Origin: Desulfopila sp. IMCC35008
GTDB lineage: Bacteria; Desulfobacterota; Desulfobulbia; Desulfobulbales; Desulfocapsaceae
Assembly (NCBI RefSeq): GCF_010646885.2
Contig: NZ_CP050700.1
Location: forward strand, 3,064,501 to 3,128,500
Length of the DNA: 64,000 bases
Direction: 5' to 3'
The notes below the pieces were generated by a model, which worked only from the letters and a program-made list of their open reading frames with translations, did no database searches and was not told the origin of the DNA. This document shows positions 7,837 through 18,300 of the stretch, piece by piece (the first letter of the stretch is position 1; each line of letters starts with the position of its first letter). The position numbers and the translations under genes are program-made.

Positions 7837-9087
7837 ATGCAAGAATTACTCGCTTCGGATCAGGAAATATATAACCTTATAAAACAGGAAGAACAGCGTC
7901 AGGCTGATAAAATCAGGCTTATCGCTTCTGAGAATTATGTCTCCCTTCCGGTGCTTCAGGCGACAGGTTCGGTCCTGACCAATAAATATTCCGAAGGATA
8001 TGCAGGCAGACGTTATTATGAAGGCCAGCAAGTTATCGACCTGGTAGAAAATATAGCCATCCAACGTGCCAAGGATCTTTTCGGCGCAGAGCACGCAAAT
8101 GTACAACCGTACTCAGGATCCCCTGCTAATCTTGCGGTCTACCTTGCCTTTATAAAGCCAGGAGACACAATCCTGGGCATGGCCCTGCCCCACGGCGGTC
8201 ACCTGACCCATGGTTCACCGGTCTCCATCTCAGGAAAGTATTTTCATGCATGCTCCTATGCCTTAGACCCGGAGACAGGCCTTTTAAACTATGATACAAT
8301 CCGGCAAACTGCCATAGACAATCAACCAAAAATCATCATTGCCGGTCATTCCGCCTACCCACGTATCCCCGACTTTGCGAAGTTCAGGGAAATAGCTGAC
8401 GAAGTCGGAGCTATCCTCATGGTTGACATGGCTCATTTTGCAGGTCTTGTTGCCGGAGGAGCCCATCCTTCACCCGTTCTCCATGCGGATGTGGTCACGA
8501 CAACAACCCATAAATCATTACGCGGGCCACGGGGTGCCATGATTCTGTGTAAGGCACAACACGCCGCTGCCATCGATAAAGCAGTCTTCCCGGGAATCCA
8601 GGGTGGCCCCCATGACAATACCACCGCCGCCATTGCAGTAGCAATGAAGGAAGCCGCCTCAGACGAGTTCAAGTCCTATGCAGTTCAGGTGGTGCAAAAT
8701 GCACGTTCACTGGCAGACAGCCTGCTGGCCAATAACTTCAATTTAGTAACTGGTGGCACCGACAACCACCTTATGCTTATCGATCTTACCAATAAGGGTA
8801 TAGGTGGCAAAAGAGCAGCAAAGGCCCTTGATAAAGCCGGAATTGTAACAAACTATAATGCCGTTCCTTTTGATAAAAGAAAGCCAACCGATCCCAGTGG
8901 TATTCGCATCGGCACCAGTGCCGTAACATCAAGAGGATTCAAGGAACAGGAGATGGTCTACATCGGAGAGAAAATCAACAGGATACTGGCCGATATAGAT
9001 AATAATGAGCTCATTGAACAGACCGCTGCCGAAATTAAAGAACTCTGTTCAAGATTCCCGGCACCGGGCCTCGAACACATCTCATAA
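7837..9087 (+). CDS. glyA: Serine hydroxymethyltransferase
   Basis: 416 residues from the ATG at 7837, which follows an AGGAG site 6 bases upstream. The family's normal length supports this start over the upstream extension. It converts serine and tetrahydrofolate to glycine and 5,10-methylene-tetrahydrofolate in the cytoplasm, using PLP. The PLP lysine is Lys226 in Thr-Thr-Thr-Thr-His-Lys-Ser-Leu-Arg-Gly-Pro-Arg-Gly. The N-terminal Arg-Leu-Ile-Ala-Ser-Glu-Asn and Tyr-Ser-Glu-Gly-Tyr-Ala-Gly-Arg-Arg-Tyr-Tyr motifs are complete. It is a single-gene unit ended by a strong terminator at 9192-9228. Confidence 0.97.
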   Translation: MQELLASDQEIYNLIKQEEQRQADKIRLIASENYVSLPVLQATGSVLTNKYSEGYAGRRYYEGQQVIDLVENIAIQRAKDLFGAEHANVQPYSGSPANLAVYLAFIKPGDTILGMALPHGGHLTHGSPVSISGKYFHACSYALDPETGLLNYDTIRQTAIDNQPKIIIAGHSAYPRIPDFAKFREIADEVGAILMVDMAHFAGLVAGGAHPSPVLHADVVTTTTHKSLRGPRGAMILCKAQHAAAIDKAVFPGIQGGPHDNTTAAIAVAMKEAASDEFKSYAVQVVQNARSLADSLLANNFNLVTGGTDNHLMLIDLTNKGIGGKRAAKALDKAGIVTNYNAVPFDKRKPTDPSGIRIGTSAVTSRGFKEQEMVYIGEKINRILADIDNNELIEQTAAEIKELCSRFPAPGLEHIS

Positions 9088-9191
9088 CTCCTCATCGGAT
9101 TTACTGTTCTGAAAAAAAAGGAAATTCGAAGTGTACGCTTATCTGTCCAAATTCGAGTCGAATTAGCAATTTTTCAAAGTAGCCTATTATC

Positions 9192-9228
9192 AGGGTTGTC
9201 CCGCACCCGGGACAACCCTTTTTTCTTT
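9192..9228 (+). terminator. Rho-independent terminator of glyA
   Basis: A perfect 12-bp GC-rich stem (AGGGTTGTCCCG / CGGGACAACCCT) with a 4-base loop, followed directly by a T-rich run. It lies 100 bases after the glyA stop and just before the MFS gene. Confidence 0.92.
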
Positions 9229-9239
9229 TGTGACCATTG

Positions 9240-10451
9240 ATGCGCCGCACCGTCAAGACCAACATATACAATCTTTACCTGATTAAGCTTTCGAAATGGC
9301 TGATGCTTATCATGCCTGTCGTCGCCCTCTATTACAAGGAAAACGGGCTTGATGATTTCGACATCTATACCCTGCAGGCTGTGTATTCACTCAGTGTTGC
9401 CTTTCTCGAGATTCCTTCCGGCTATATGGCTGATGTGATCGGGCGCAGAACATCACTTATTGCCGGGGCAATTCTTGGTACAATAGGTTTTGGCATCTAC
9501 AGTCTTTCATCGGGTTTTAGTCATTTCCTTGTGGCCGAAATCATTCTGGGCCTGGGGGGCAGTTTTATTTCAGGATCCGACTCAGCCCTTCTCTATGACA
9601 GTCTCGCGGCAGAATCGAACCAGCACAGATACCTTCAATACGAAGGACGCATCACCTCACTCGGTAATTTTGCGGAGACCATCGCTGCTGTTTGTGGTGG
9701 TCTGATCGCTGCATTCATAAGCTATCGAGGCGTTTATATCGGCCAGATGGTGATCGCCTCACTTGCCATACCCGCCTCTCTTCTCTTGGTTGAACCCAAA
9801 AGGGAGACGTTGAAAGAGAGGCCTGGCCTTATGCAGATATTGTCGATTTGCCATCAATCCATCTTTATCAACAGGAAATTGAGTGCCACTATCCTGCTCT
9901 CTTCTGTCATCGGCACCGGCACTCTCTGCATGGCCTGGACCTCCCAGGTCTATTTTGTCTATAACGGCCTGGATGAAGTGTCAATCACCCCTCTGTGGGT
10001 ATTGCTGAACCTTACCGTCGCCCTGGTTGCAGCAGTGGCCCATAAAACGAGAAGACTCCTCGGATACAGGAACTCTCTTCTCCTTGTCATATTTTATATT
10101 CCGGCAGGATACATACTTCTCGGGTTGCTGCCTCTTATCGCCGGCATTGTATCCCTCATCCTTTTTTACGCTATCAGGGGCTATGCCACCCCGGTACTCA
10201 AGGATCTCACCAATAACTATTGCGGATCTGAAATACGGGCAACTGTCCTCTCTATCCGCAGCCTTATCATCCGTATAAGTTTCTCAATACTTGGGCCTTT
10301 AATCGGGATATTGTCTGAGCGATTCAGTTTCGAGTACGCCCTCATACTCATCGGCTGTGTCCTGGTTTGCGCATCGCTTCTTACAGGCCTTTTCCTCTTT
10401 ACAGCCGCCCCGGAAACCACCAGACCTCCAAAAGACCTTAAAATACATTAG
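9240..10451 (+). CDS. MFS-family transporter, substrate unknown
   Basis: About 403 residues, very hydrophobic throughout, consistent with 12 membrane helices. Between helices 2 and 3 is Gly-Tyr-Met-Ala-Asp-Val-Ile-Gly-Arg-Arg, the MFS motif A (G-x-x-x-D-x-x-G-R-R). The first half also has Glu-Ile-Pro-Ser-Gly, seen in many exporter-like MFS proteins. Start at the ATG at 9240 (a TTG precedes it), only 11 bases after the glyA terminator, so its promoter would overlap the terminator or transcription reads through. No neighbouring gene suggests a substrate; a drug or metabolite exporter is the default guess. Confidence 0.8.
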   Translation: MRRTVKTNIYNLYLIKLSKWLMLIMPVVALYYKENGLDDFDIYTLQAVYSLSVAFLEIPSGYMADVIGRRTSLIAGAILGTIGFGIYSLSSGFSHFLVAEIILGLGGSFISGSDSALLYDSLAAESNQHRYLQYEGRITSLGNFAETIAAVCGGLIAAFISYRGVYIGQMVIASLAIPASLLLVEPKRETLKERPGLMQILSICHQSIFINRKLSATILLSSVIGTGTLCMAWTSQVYFVYNGLDEVSITPLWVLLNLTVALVAAVAHKTRRLLGYRNSLLLVIFYIPAGYILLGLLPLIAGIVSLILFYAIRGYATPVLKDLTNNYCGSEIRATVLSIRSLIIRISFSILGPLIGILSERFSFEYALILIGCVLVCASLLTGLFLFTAAPETTRPPKDLKIH

Positions 10452-10682
10452 TACTTATTCCTATTTTCACTGTAGCAATAAGGGCCCAGCAACCTTCCGC
10501 CTCTTTTCAATTGACTCTACAGGAGGTGATGAAGTACCATCTTTTCTGGAAGTAATCTGGAATCATTGACAACAGGGCAGTTCAATCATGTTGTTTTTCT
10601 CTGCCAGTTAATTAGCTCCACTCTGCAGGGATATTTATTATAACGACGCAAAGTTACAGAGAGACTACCAGATATCCAACCG
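10452..10682. other. Intergenic region, no gene seen
   Basis: About 230 bases between the MFS gene and the histidine kinase gene. No gene-like frame, no clear terminator and no strong promoter match were seen. Confidence 0.4.
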
Positions 10683-12791
10683 ATGAATAAGTCATCCACC
10701 ACTGATGTACATCCCGCACCACCAATGGTAAATGAGAAACTGCGTCAAAAACTTCTGCAAGCTGAAAAAAGAATCGCTGAACTTGAGTCCAGGCTGAAAG
10801 CATTCGAGCACACGCCGCCAGAGCAGGACCGTGATCAACAGCCAGCAAGACTTGAGACCAAAAGCCAACTGCGTCAGAGCAAAAACCGCTATCGGAAATA
10901 CTTCAATTATGCCACCGATGCGATGTATGTGTTTTACCCCAAATCTCCCGATCAACCTCTCGGCACATTCCTGGACGTCAACAAGGAGGCTATCCGCAGG
11001 ATGGGATACAGTCTCGAGGAGTTTCTTGAACTCACCCCTGGCGACCTTAATGCAAAGCAAAGTGAAGATCAGGCCAGGGGGGTCCTCAAAATTCTGGAAA
11101 GAGACGGCTGGGCCAGCTGTGAAACCACACACCTTACTAAAGACGGCAAGGAAATTCCCGTCGAAATAACGTCACTGCTGATTGAGGTCGAAGGAGAGAG
11201 GCTCGTCTTGGCCGGCGCCAGGGATATTACTGGACGAAAAAAGGCAGAGAAGGCCTTGCTAGAAAGTGAACACCTCTATCGGCTACTCGCAGATAATGTA
11301 CATGACGTCATCTGGACCACGGACACCGAGCTGAGGCCAAAATATATCAGCCCCTCTGTTATGAACCTTACCGGCTTTGATCCAAAGCAGGCAATGGTGC
11401 TGCTCTACCGCTCCATAATTCTGGAATCCCCCCTTTTTGAAGAGTTTAGGAAAATACCTCTCAAAACCGGCGTAGTTCCCTTACACTGGGAGGTCGAACT
11501 GGAAAAATCGGATAACACCACCATCTGGATAGAGAGCATCGCCTCTCCTCTCTGGGGTGTTGACGGTACCTTTAATGGTATCATTGGTGTTACTCGTGAT
11601 ATAACCGGCAGAAAAGAAATTATGCTGGAACTTGAGGCTGCAAAAGTCCAGTCAAACAGAGCAAACCGAGCGAAATCGGAATTCCTGGCAAATATGAGCC
11701 ATGAAATCAGGACACCGATGAACGGGGTCCTCGGAACCCTGCAACTTCTTGGTATGACCCCTCTCTCGAATGAACAGCGGGACCTGGTCGAAACAGCACT
11801 CAAATCAGGAAACAGCCTGCTGACCATTATCAATGACATCCTTGATTTCTCCAAGATCGAGGCAGGCAAGATAACCATCCGCAACGAACTGTTCTCGCCG
11901 CATGAGCTGTTACATTCAATGATCTCCTCTTTTAATACGATAGCAGCCGGCAAAATTATCCACTTCACTATCTCAATTGCAGAATCTGTCCCGGAAAAGA
12001 TCGTTGCCGACCCGATACGCTTCCGCCAAATCCTCTCAAACCTCCTGGGTAACGCGGTAAAATTTACCGAGGAAGGGGAAATCGAAATTATACTCGACTG
12101 TTCCCGAAAGGAAGAAGGGTTGATAATGCACTGCTCAGTGACAGATACCGGTATCGGTATTCCCAGCCCTGAGAGTTACGATCTTTTCGAGCCCTTCTCG
12201 CAACTCGAAAGCTCCTATCGAAAAAAATACAAGGGGACCGGTTTGGGGCTGTCCATCGTCAAACAGTTGGTTACCCTGATGGGCGGTACCGTCCATATAG
12301 AGAGTCGTAAAAACCGTGGCACCAAAGTATCCTTTGATTTTACGGCCCAAACCAACCGTTGCAGCAACCCGGCAGTATCACCGAACCCACTGATCTGTTC
12401 AACACAGTTTTCAAAAGACTCCTACCGGATACTGTTGGTCGAGGATGAACCGATTAACCAGCAGATTATACGCTCTATTTTGGAAAAATTCGGCCATAGT
12501 GTCACCATAGCCAATGATGGCTATGAGGCTATCCACATCCTGCAGCGGGATCGATTCAACTGTATCCTCATGGATATTCAAATGCCGGAGATGGATGGCA
12601 TTGAAACCACGAAAAAGATTCGCAACGACAAGGACCTGGATATGTTCTCAGATATCCCCATCATTGCCTTAACAGCATTTGCGATGACCGGGGATAAGGA
12701 AAAATGCATGAGGGCTGGTATGAACGGCTATCTCTCCAAACCCGTAAATATTGACGAACTTGTCCGGGTTTTAGGAGAACAATTGCAATAA
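10683..12791 (+). CDS. Hybrid sensor histidine kinase (PAS-PAS-HisKA-HATPase-REC)
   Basis: 702 residues with no membrane segment, so a cytoplasmic sensor. Order: a short coiled coil (about 15-45), PAS 1 (about 70-185), PAS 2 (about 195-315), HisKA with phosphoacceptor His340 in Asn-Met-Ser-His-Glu-Ile-Arg-Thr-Pro. A HATPase domain follows with Asn-Leu-Leu-Gly-Asn-Ala-Val-Lys-Phe-Thr, Asp-Thr-Gly-Ile-Gly-Ile and Gly-Thr-Gly-Leu-Gly-Leu-Ser. Last is a receiver domain with acidic Glu-Asp-Glu-Pro, phosphoacceptor Asp631 in Met-Asp-Ile-Gln-Met-Pro and the usual Ser-Lys-Pro. All catalytic residues are present. No separate output regulator or Hpt protein is adjacent. The efflux operon starts 164 bases downstream with its own promoter, so a regulatory link is only a possibility. 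Confidence 0.93.
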   Translation: MNKSSTTDVHPAPPMVNEKLRQKLLQAEKRIAELESRLKAFEHTPPEQDRDQQPARLETKSQLRQSKNRYRKYFNYATDAMYVFYPKSPDQPLGTFLDVNKEAIRRMGYSLEEFLELTPGDLNAKQSEDQARGVLKILERDGWASCETTHLTKDGKEIPVEITSLLIEVEGERLVLAGARDITGRKKAEKALLESEHLYRLLADNVHDVIWTTDTELRPKYISPSVMNLTGFDPKQAMVLLYRSIILESPLFEEFRKIPLKTGVVPLHWEVELEKSDNTTIWIESIASPLWGVDGTFNGIIGVTRDITGRKEIMLELEAAKVQSNRANRAKSEFLANMSHEIRTPMNGVLGTLQLLGMTPLSNEQRDLVETALKSGNSLLTIINDILDFSKIEAGKITIRNELFSPHELLHSMISSFNTIAAGKIIHFTISIAESVPEKIVADPIRFRQILSNLLGNAVKFTEEGEIEIILDCSRKEEGLIMHCSVTDTGIGIPSPESYDLFEPFSQLESSYRKKYKGTGLGLSIVKQLVTLMGGTVHIESRKNRGTKVSFDFTAQTNRCSNPAVSPNPLICSTQFSKDSYRILLVEDEPINQQIIRSILEKFGHSVTIANDGYEAIHILQRDRFNCILMDIQMPEMDGIETTKKIRNDKDLDMFSDIPIIALTAFAMTGDKEKCMRAGMNGYLSKPVNIDELVRVLGEQLQ

Positions 12792-12869
12792 ACTGCCAGC
12801 TCTTTTTTGTTTTTCACAGAATTTTTCAATAATTTTGGTGCGGTACTGTAAATTTTTGTCTTTTTTACT

Positions 12870-12898
12870 TTGACAAACGAAGCTGTTCGTCCTACTCT
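12870..12898 (+). promoter_or_regulatory. Putative sigma-70 promoter of the efflux operon, with a dyad in the spacer
   Basis: TTGACA (12870-12875), a 17-base spacer and TACTCT (12893-12898), 57 bases before the TolC-family start. The -35 is perfect and the -10 weak. The spacer contains ACGAA-GCTG-TTCGT, an exact 5-bp inverted repeat placed where a repressor would block RNA polymerase. A weak -10 with an operator-like dyad would suit an inducible pump; this is inference. Confidence 0.45.
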
Positions 12899-12955
12899 AT
12901 TTAACAATATAATTAAACAGAATCCATCTAATATGAAAGGGGTACATAGACGATC

Positions 12956-14299
12956 ATGAAAGCATTTGCGACACGATTACTCGGTGTGGTCTGTCTACTC
13001 ACCAGCTCAGGCTTCGCCCTGGCCGATACCGGAAAAGCGCCCCCTCCACTTCCCTCCCCCTGGAATCTGGCAGGTGCCGTACAATATGCCCTCGATAATA
13101 ATCCCAGGACCCATATCGCTTTAAAAAGGCTTGAGGGAGCACAGGCAAAGGCCAGGTCCGCCTCTACACATAGCCTGCCGGTTGTCTCATTATCAGCTGA
13201 ATACAGTCAGACCGACAATCCGATGTACTCATTTGGCAACATCTTGAATCAGGGAGCCTTTGATAATACCATCGATTTCAACGACCCTGGTCGCACAGAC
13301 GATCTGCAATTAATAGCCGGCATCCGTTACCGTCTCTATGACGGCGGCAGAATTCAATCCGGGACAGAGGCTGCTAGGGCAACAAGTATGGCGGTAGATA
13401 AAGATCTTGCCGTCACCCATCAGCAGTTGGCATTTGAAGTGGTAAAGTCCTACCACACCATACTTCAGGCCAGGGAGATGGTTCAGGTTAGAAAATCAGC
13501 GATTGAAGCCATAGACGCCTCCCTCACAGTAGGTAAAGCGCGCTATGATGCTGGAGATCTGCTCCGTGAAGACCTGCTGAATCTGGAATTACAAAAAGCC
13601 CGGGCGGTGGAAGAAGGTATCAGGGCTGAACATCGGTTACAGCTTACAAACCAGATCTTCTGGAACATCCTGGGTATTGAGAACTACACCGAATTGCCCC
13701 TTCCCACGACCGACACCAGCCAGGAACTGCCGCAGACAATGAACTATGACAAAAGGCAAGAACTTCAAGCTATAGACCGACGTATAGAAGCTGCCAGAGC
13801 GGCACTTGAAGCCAGCAGGTCCGGGAACCTGCCGACCATAGACACCTTTGCCCAATATCGGCTTGATCACGGTATGATTCTTGACGAGAGTGGCGATTCA
13901 TGGATGGCCGGAGTTCGACTTGACTACACCCTGTATGACGGCGCACGGACAGAACATGATACCGTCACCGCCAAGGCACAACTTATGGAGAGTGAAGCAG
14001 AGAGGGACAGACTACGACTGGCACTGAGCCTTGAACTTCAGCGTGGTATTATCATGCACAACCAATCCCTTGAAAAATTACAGGTTACTGAGAAAATGGT
14101 CGAGGTTGCAAAAGAGAGTGCCAAGTTAAGCAGGCTGCGATTCCAGGAAGGCGTTATCCTCGCAATGAATCTGATCGATATGGAAATGCGTCTTACCGAT
14201 GCGCTTGCACGCAGGGCCTCAGCCCGTACCGAAAACTCTATCGCTATCGCAAATCTGCTAAGGGTTACCGGCAACAATCAGTATCCCACAGGGAAATAA
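12956..14299 (+). CDS. TolC-family outer-membrane efflux protein
   Basis: 447 residues with a cleavable signal peptide: basic Met-Lys-Ala-Phe-Ala-Thr-Arg, a hydrophobic core, and cleavage near Ala-Leu-Ala about residue 23. Two repeats follow, each rich in long amphipathic helices: Ala-Val-Gln-Tyr-Ala-Leu-Asp-Asn-Asn-Pro at the start of the first, and Arg-Tyr-Arg-Leu-Tyr-Asp-Gly-Gly and Asp-Tyr-Thr-Leu-Tyr-Asp-Gly-Ala at the equivalent beta-hairpins. This internal duplication is typical of TolC/OprM-type trimers that form the exit duct of tripartite pumps. It starts with an AAAGGGG site and is the first gene of the efflux operon. Confidence 0.9.
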   Translation: MKAFATRLLGVVCLLTSSGFALADTGKAPPPLPSPWNLAGAVQYALDNNPRTHIALKRLEGAQAKARSASTHSLPVVSLSAEYSQTDNPMYSFGNILNQGAFDNTIDFNDPGRTDDLQLIAGIRYRLYDGGRIQSGTEAARATSMAVDKDLAVTHQQLAFEVVKSYHTILQAREMVQVRKSAIEAIDASLTVGKARYDAGDLLREDLLNLELQKARAVEEGIRAEHRLQLTNQIFWNILGIENYTELPLPTTDTSQELPQTMNYDKRQELQAIDRRIEAARAALEASRSGNLPTIDTFAQYRLDHGMILDESGDSWMAGVRLDYTLYDGARTEHDTVTAKAQLMESEAERDRLRLALSLELQRGIIMHNQSLEKLQVTEKMVEVAKESAKLSRLRFQEGVILAMNLIDMEMRLTDALARRASARTENSIAIANLLRVTGNNQYPTGK

Positions 14300-14316
14300 T
14301 CTTGAGGAGCACCACT

Positions 14317-15351
14317 ATGAAGTCCGTTCTTTCTATCATCTTTTTTGCTATCGGCCTTGCAGCACTACTTTCAACAAGCGGGTGCAACAGCGAACACCAG
14401 AAGGGTGTCACAACACCACAACTCCCAGCACAGGAAGTTAGGGTCGCACAGGCAATCCTGGAGCCGGTTCGAAATCAAATAGAGCTACTCGGAACCATTG
14501 AACCGGTAAACCGGGTGGAAATTGCCGCCAAGGTAAGCGGTTCGATTATCGATCTGCCTGTTGTACTTGGTTCTGAAATTGAAAAGGGTGAACTCCTCGT
14601 TGAAATAAGCGCTGGCGAAATTGATGCCCAGCTTCAGCAGTCAAAAGCCCAACTCGATCAGGCCAGGCGGAATCTGGACCGGGAAAGAAAGCTACTCAGC
14701 CAGAAAGCCGCCACAAGAGAGAGTGTACGTGCCCTGCAGGAAGGCGTTGAAATAGCAGAGGCTGCCTATACAGAGGCCCTCACATTTCAGCAATACACCA
14801 GTATCAAGGCCCCCATCAATGGTCGTGTAACCAGAAAACATGTCAACAAAGGCGATCTTGCAACTCCCGGCAAACCCTTACTCAATATCGAAGACAACAA
14901 GCATCTGCAGGTAATAACCGACATCCCGGAACGTTATATTTTTCAAATAAAGCAAGGTGACAAACTGCAAGTAGAGGTACCAAGTGCTGAAATGACCATA
15001 ACAGGGAGTGTTGCCGAAGTTGCCCCCAACGCAGACCCTCAAACCCGAACAGCACCAATTAAACTTGACATTGAAGCAGACGAAAAACTATACGGAGGCC
15101 AGTTCGTCCGAGTTGCCCTGAACACAAAGGAGGTGCAAACGCTCACAATACCACAATCCGCACTGGTTCCCATCGGCCAGATGGAGAGAGTTTTTGTGGT
15201 TGAAGAGGACATCGCCAAACTCCGCCTGGTTCGTAGCGGTGAGATATATGGGGACTCTATTGAGATACTCTCCGGCCTCAAGGAGGGTGAACGTGTCGTC
15301 ATCGAGGGACAGGAAACCATTACGGATGGGCAACCGGTCATTCTACGCTAA
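14317..15351 (+). CDS. RND efflux periplasmic adaptor, lipoprotein
   Basis: 344 residues from the ATG at 14317, which follows GAGGAG; an upstream TTG at 14302 is less likely. The signal peptide ends in Leu-Ser-Thr-Ser-Gly-Cys, a lipobox, so the mature protein is anchored by a lipidated cysteine. The lipoyl-like half-motifs (Gly-Thr-Ile-Glu-Pro-Val-Asn-Arg-Val-Glu-Ile-Ala and Ile-Lys-Ala-Pro-Ile-Asn-Gly-Arg-Val) flank a helical hairpin (about 100-145). Beta-barrel and membrane-proximal domains follow. It bridges the inner-membrane pump and the outer-membrane duct. It is 17 bases after the TolC-type gene and 20 bases before the pump gene. Confidence 0.92.
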   Translation: MKSVLSIIFFAIGLAALLSTSGCNSEHQKGVTTPQLPAQEVRVAQAILEPVRNQIELLGTIEPVNRVEIAAKVSGSIIDLPVVLGSEIEKGELLVEISAGEIDAQLQQSKAQLDQARRNLDRERKLLSQKAATRESVRALQEGVEIAEAAYTEALTFQQYTSIKAPINGRVTRKHVNKGDLATPGKPLLNIEDNKHLQVITDIPERYIFQIKQGDKLQVEVPSAEMTITGSVAEVAPNADPQTRTAPIKLDIEADEKLYGGQFVRVALNTKEVQTLTIPQSALVPIGQMERVFVVEEDIAKLRLVRSGEIYGDSIEILSGLKEGERVVIEGQETITDGQPVILR

Positions 15352-15371
15352 TTTAATACACTACATATATC

Positions 15372-18300
15372 ATGACCCAAATTAAGCATTCTCCCGGATT
15401 TGCCGGTCGCCTGGCAGCCACATTTATCAACTCAAAGCTCACGCCGCTCTCTATCTTTGCCTCCATCCTGCTGGGAGTGCTTGCAATCGTCATGCTGCCA
15501 AGGGAGGAAGAACCCCAGATCAAGGTTCCCATGATAGATGTAATGGTCTCAATGCCCGGTGCCACCCCCAAGGAGGTGGAACAGCGCCTTTCCGTCCCCA
15601 TGGAGAAACTTCTCTATGAGCTGCCCGGTGTTGAATATATCTATTCAACCTCTATGCCCGGCAAGAGTTTGCTTGTCGTGCGCTTTTATGTAGGAGAAGA
15701 CCTTGAAACCTCAATAGTAAGGCTCAATCAGAAACTGGCAACAAACTTTGATCGCATCCCGCACACCGTCTCCAGACCCCTAATAAAGCCGCATACCATT
15801 GACGATGTTCCTATTCTGGCCCTGACATTTCATTCGAACCGCTACGATCATGCCATGCTCAGAAGACTGGCCGTTCAGGTGAACGATGGCATAAAATCAA
15901 TTAATAACGTGGCGGAAACAAAGATAATAGGGGGAACACGCAGGCAACTCTCCATTCGTTTCGACCCTCTGCTGCTTGCCTCCCGCAACCTGACTATTAC
16001 AGAACTCATACCACGTATTCAACAGGTCAACCTGCAATCTCATTCCGGTTCCTTGAAAGGGATGGATTATGAGTTGATGCTACAGACCGGGACCTTCCTT
16101 TCAACCGTTGCCGAGATGAAGCGGATTGTTGTTGGAGTATATGGTGGCAAACCCGTTTACCTGGACGAAGTTGCTACCATTACGGATGGTGCGGAAGAGC
16201 CAGCAGATTATGTGCTATTCGGTTCTCCCGCCCAGTCAGGCATGGAACCGGCCGTTACGCTCTCTATTGCCAAACGACCAGGTGCCAACGCGGTAGCCGT
16301 TGTTGAGGAAGTGCTGAACAAAGTAGAAACGTATAAAGGCAAGCTGATACCTTCTGATATAAATATCACAGTTACCCGTGACTATGGGGAGACAGCTGCA
16401 GAAAAATCCAATGAATTGCTGCTTCATATGGGCATTGCTGTTTTCGGTGTTGCAGTACTCATCCTCATTTTCCTTGGTTGGCGTGAATCAATGGTGGTCA
16501 TGCTCGCTATTCCTTCGACCCTGGCCCTGACTCTTCTTGTTTTTTATCTCTATGGCTACACTTTAAACCGTATTACCCTGTTTGCGTTGATATTTTCCAT
16601 CGGTATCCTGGTCGATGATGCCATTGTGGTGGTGGAAAATATCGTTCGCCATATGCATCTGCCGGAAAATGAGGGCAGGCCACGGACGCAAATTGCCATG
16701 GATGCGGTTGTTGAGGTCGGTAACCCAACTATTCTGGCGACGTGGGCTGTCATTGCAGCCATCCTGCCCATGGCCTTTGTCGGTGGTTTGATGGGACCGT
16801 ACATGCGACCGATCCCTGTTGGATCTTCTGCGGCAATGGTTTTTTCGCTTCTCATCGCCTTTACGGTAACACCCTGGGCTGCCACTCATCTGTTAAAAAA
16901 GAGCGCCAACAAGAACGGCAACCATGAGGAGAAGAGCCCCGACGACTGGTTCACCCGGATCTACCACCTGATCATGGATCCGCTACTGGCCCATCCGCTG
17001 TGGAGGATGCTCTTTTTTATCTGTATTATTCTTTTACTCCTTGGCTCATTTTCCATGGTGTATCTGGGCATGGTGAAGGTCAAGATGCTGCCCTTCGATA
17101 ACAAGAGTGAATTCCAGATTATCCTTAATATGCCTGAAGGATCAACCCTTGAACACACCTCACGAGTTGCCCTTGAAATGGCGGAGGTCGTCAAAAAAGA
17201 TCCTGCTGTTGTAAACTTCCAGGTGTATGCGGGTACAGCCTCTCCATATAATTTCAACGGATTGGTTCGCCACTATTTCATGCGTTCCGGGCCAACTGTC
17301 GCAGACATTCAGGTCAACCTCCTCCCCAAGCATGCACGTAACCTGCAAAGCCATGATATTGCCCTGCGTGTTCGCCCTGCCATCAGTAAGATTGCTGAGA
17401 GATACGGTGCCGCAGTTGCCGTCGCCGAAGTTCCACCCGGCCCACCAGTATTGCAAACGCTGGTAGCCGAAATATATGGTCCAACTGAGGAAGCTCGTCT
17501 TGATCTGGCACGCTCGGTAAAAGAGATTTTCCTGACAACAGATGGTGTGGTCGACATCGACTGGTACCTCGAAGAAGAACGAACCAGAAAAATTATAACC
17601 GTCGACAAGGAAAAAGCGAGCATCAACGGTATCACGGAAGAGCAGATCGCCCGAACCATCGAGATAGCCGTCAGCGGCTACTCTTTTGACATCTATCATC
17701 AACCTGAAGAGAAAGAAGAGATCAACATGGTACTCGAACTTCCGGCAGCCTACAGGGCCCGTATCGAGAACATCCTGAACATCTCACTTAAATCCCATAC
17801 GTCCCCTAATGGTCCGCTGATTCCGTTGCGAGAACTTGTCCTCGTCACTGACCAACCCGTGGAACAACCGATCTACAGAAAAAATCTCAAACCGGTCATT
17901 TACGTGACCGGAGATATTGCAGGATCAATTGAAAGTCCTGTTTACGCAATTTTCGAAATGAATAGGAAACTGGCTGAGCTTGACGGACGTAATTACGGAG
18001 GCACAGAGCAGAAAGTCACCCTTTACAACCTTAATCAACCGTTCAGTGAAGCGGAGCCCGCCATGAAATGGGACGGGGAATGGCACATCACCCTGGAGGT
18101 ATTCCGCGATCTGGGTATCGCTTTCGGTGTAGTCATGATCCTTATTTACATGCTTATGGTCGGCTGGTTCAAGGATTATCTGACACCCTTTGTGGTAATG
18201 GCGGCCATCCCCTTCTCCCTGGTCGGTATACTACCGGCTCACTGGGCCTTCGGAGCATTTTTTACCGCCACCTCTATGATTGGCTTTATGGCCGGGGCCG

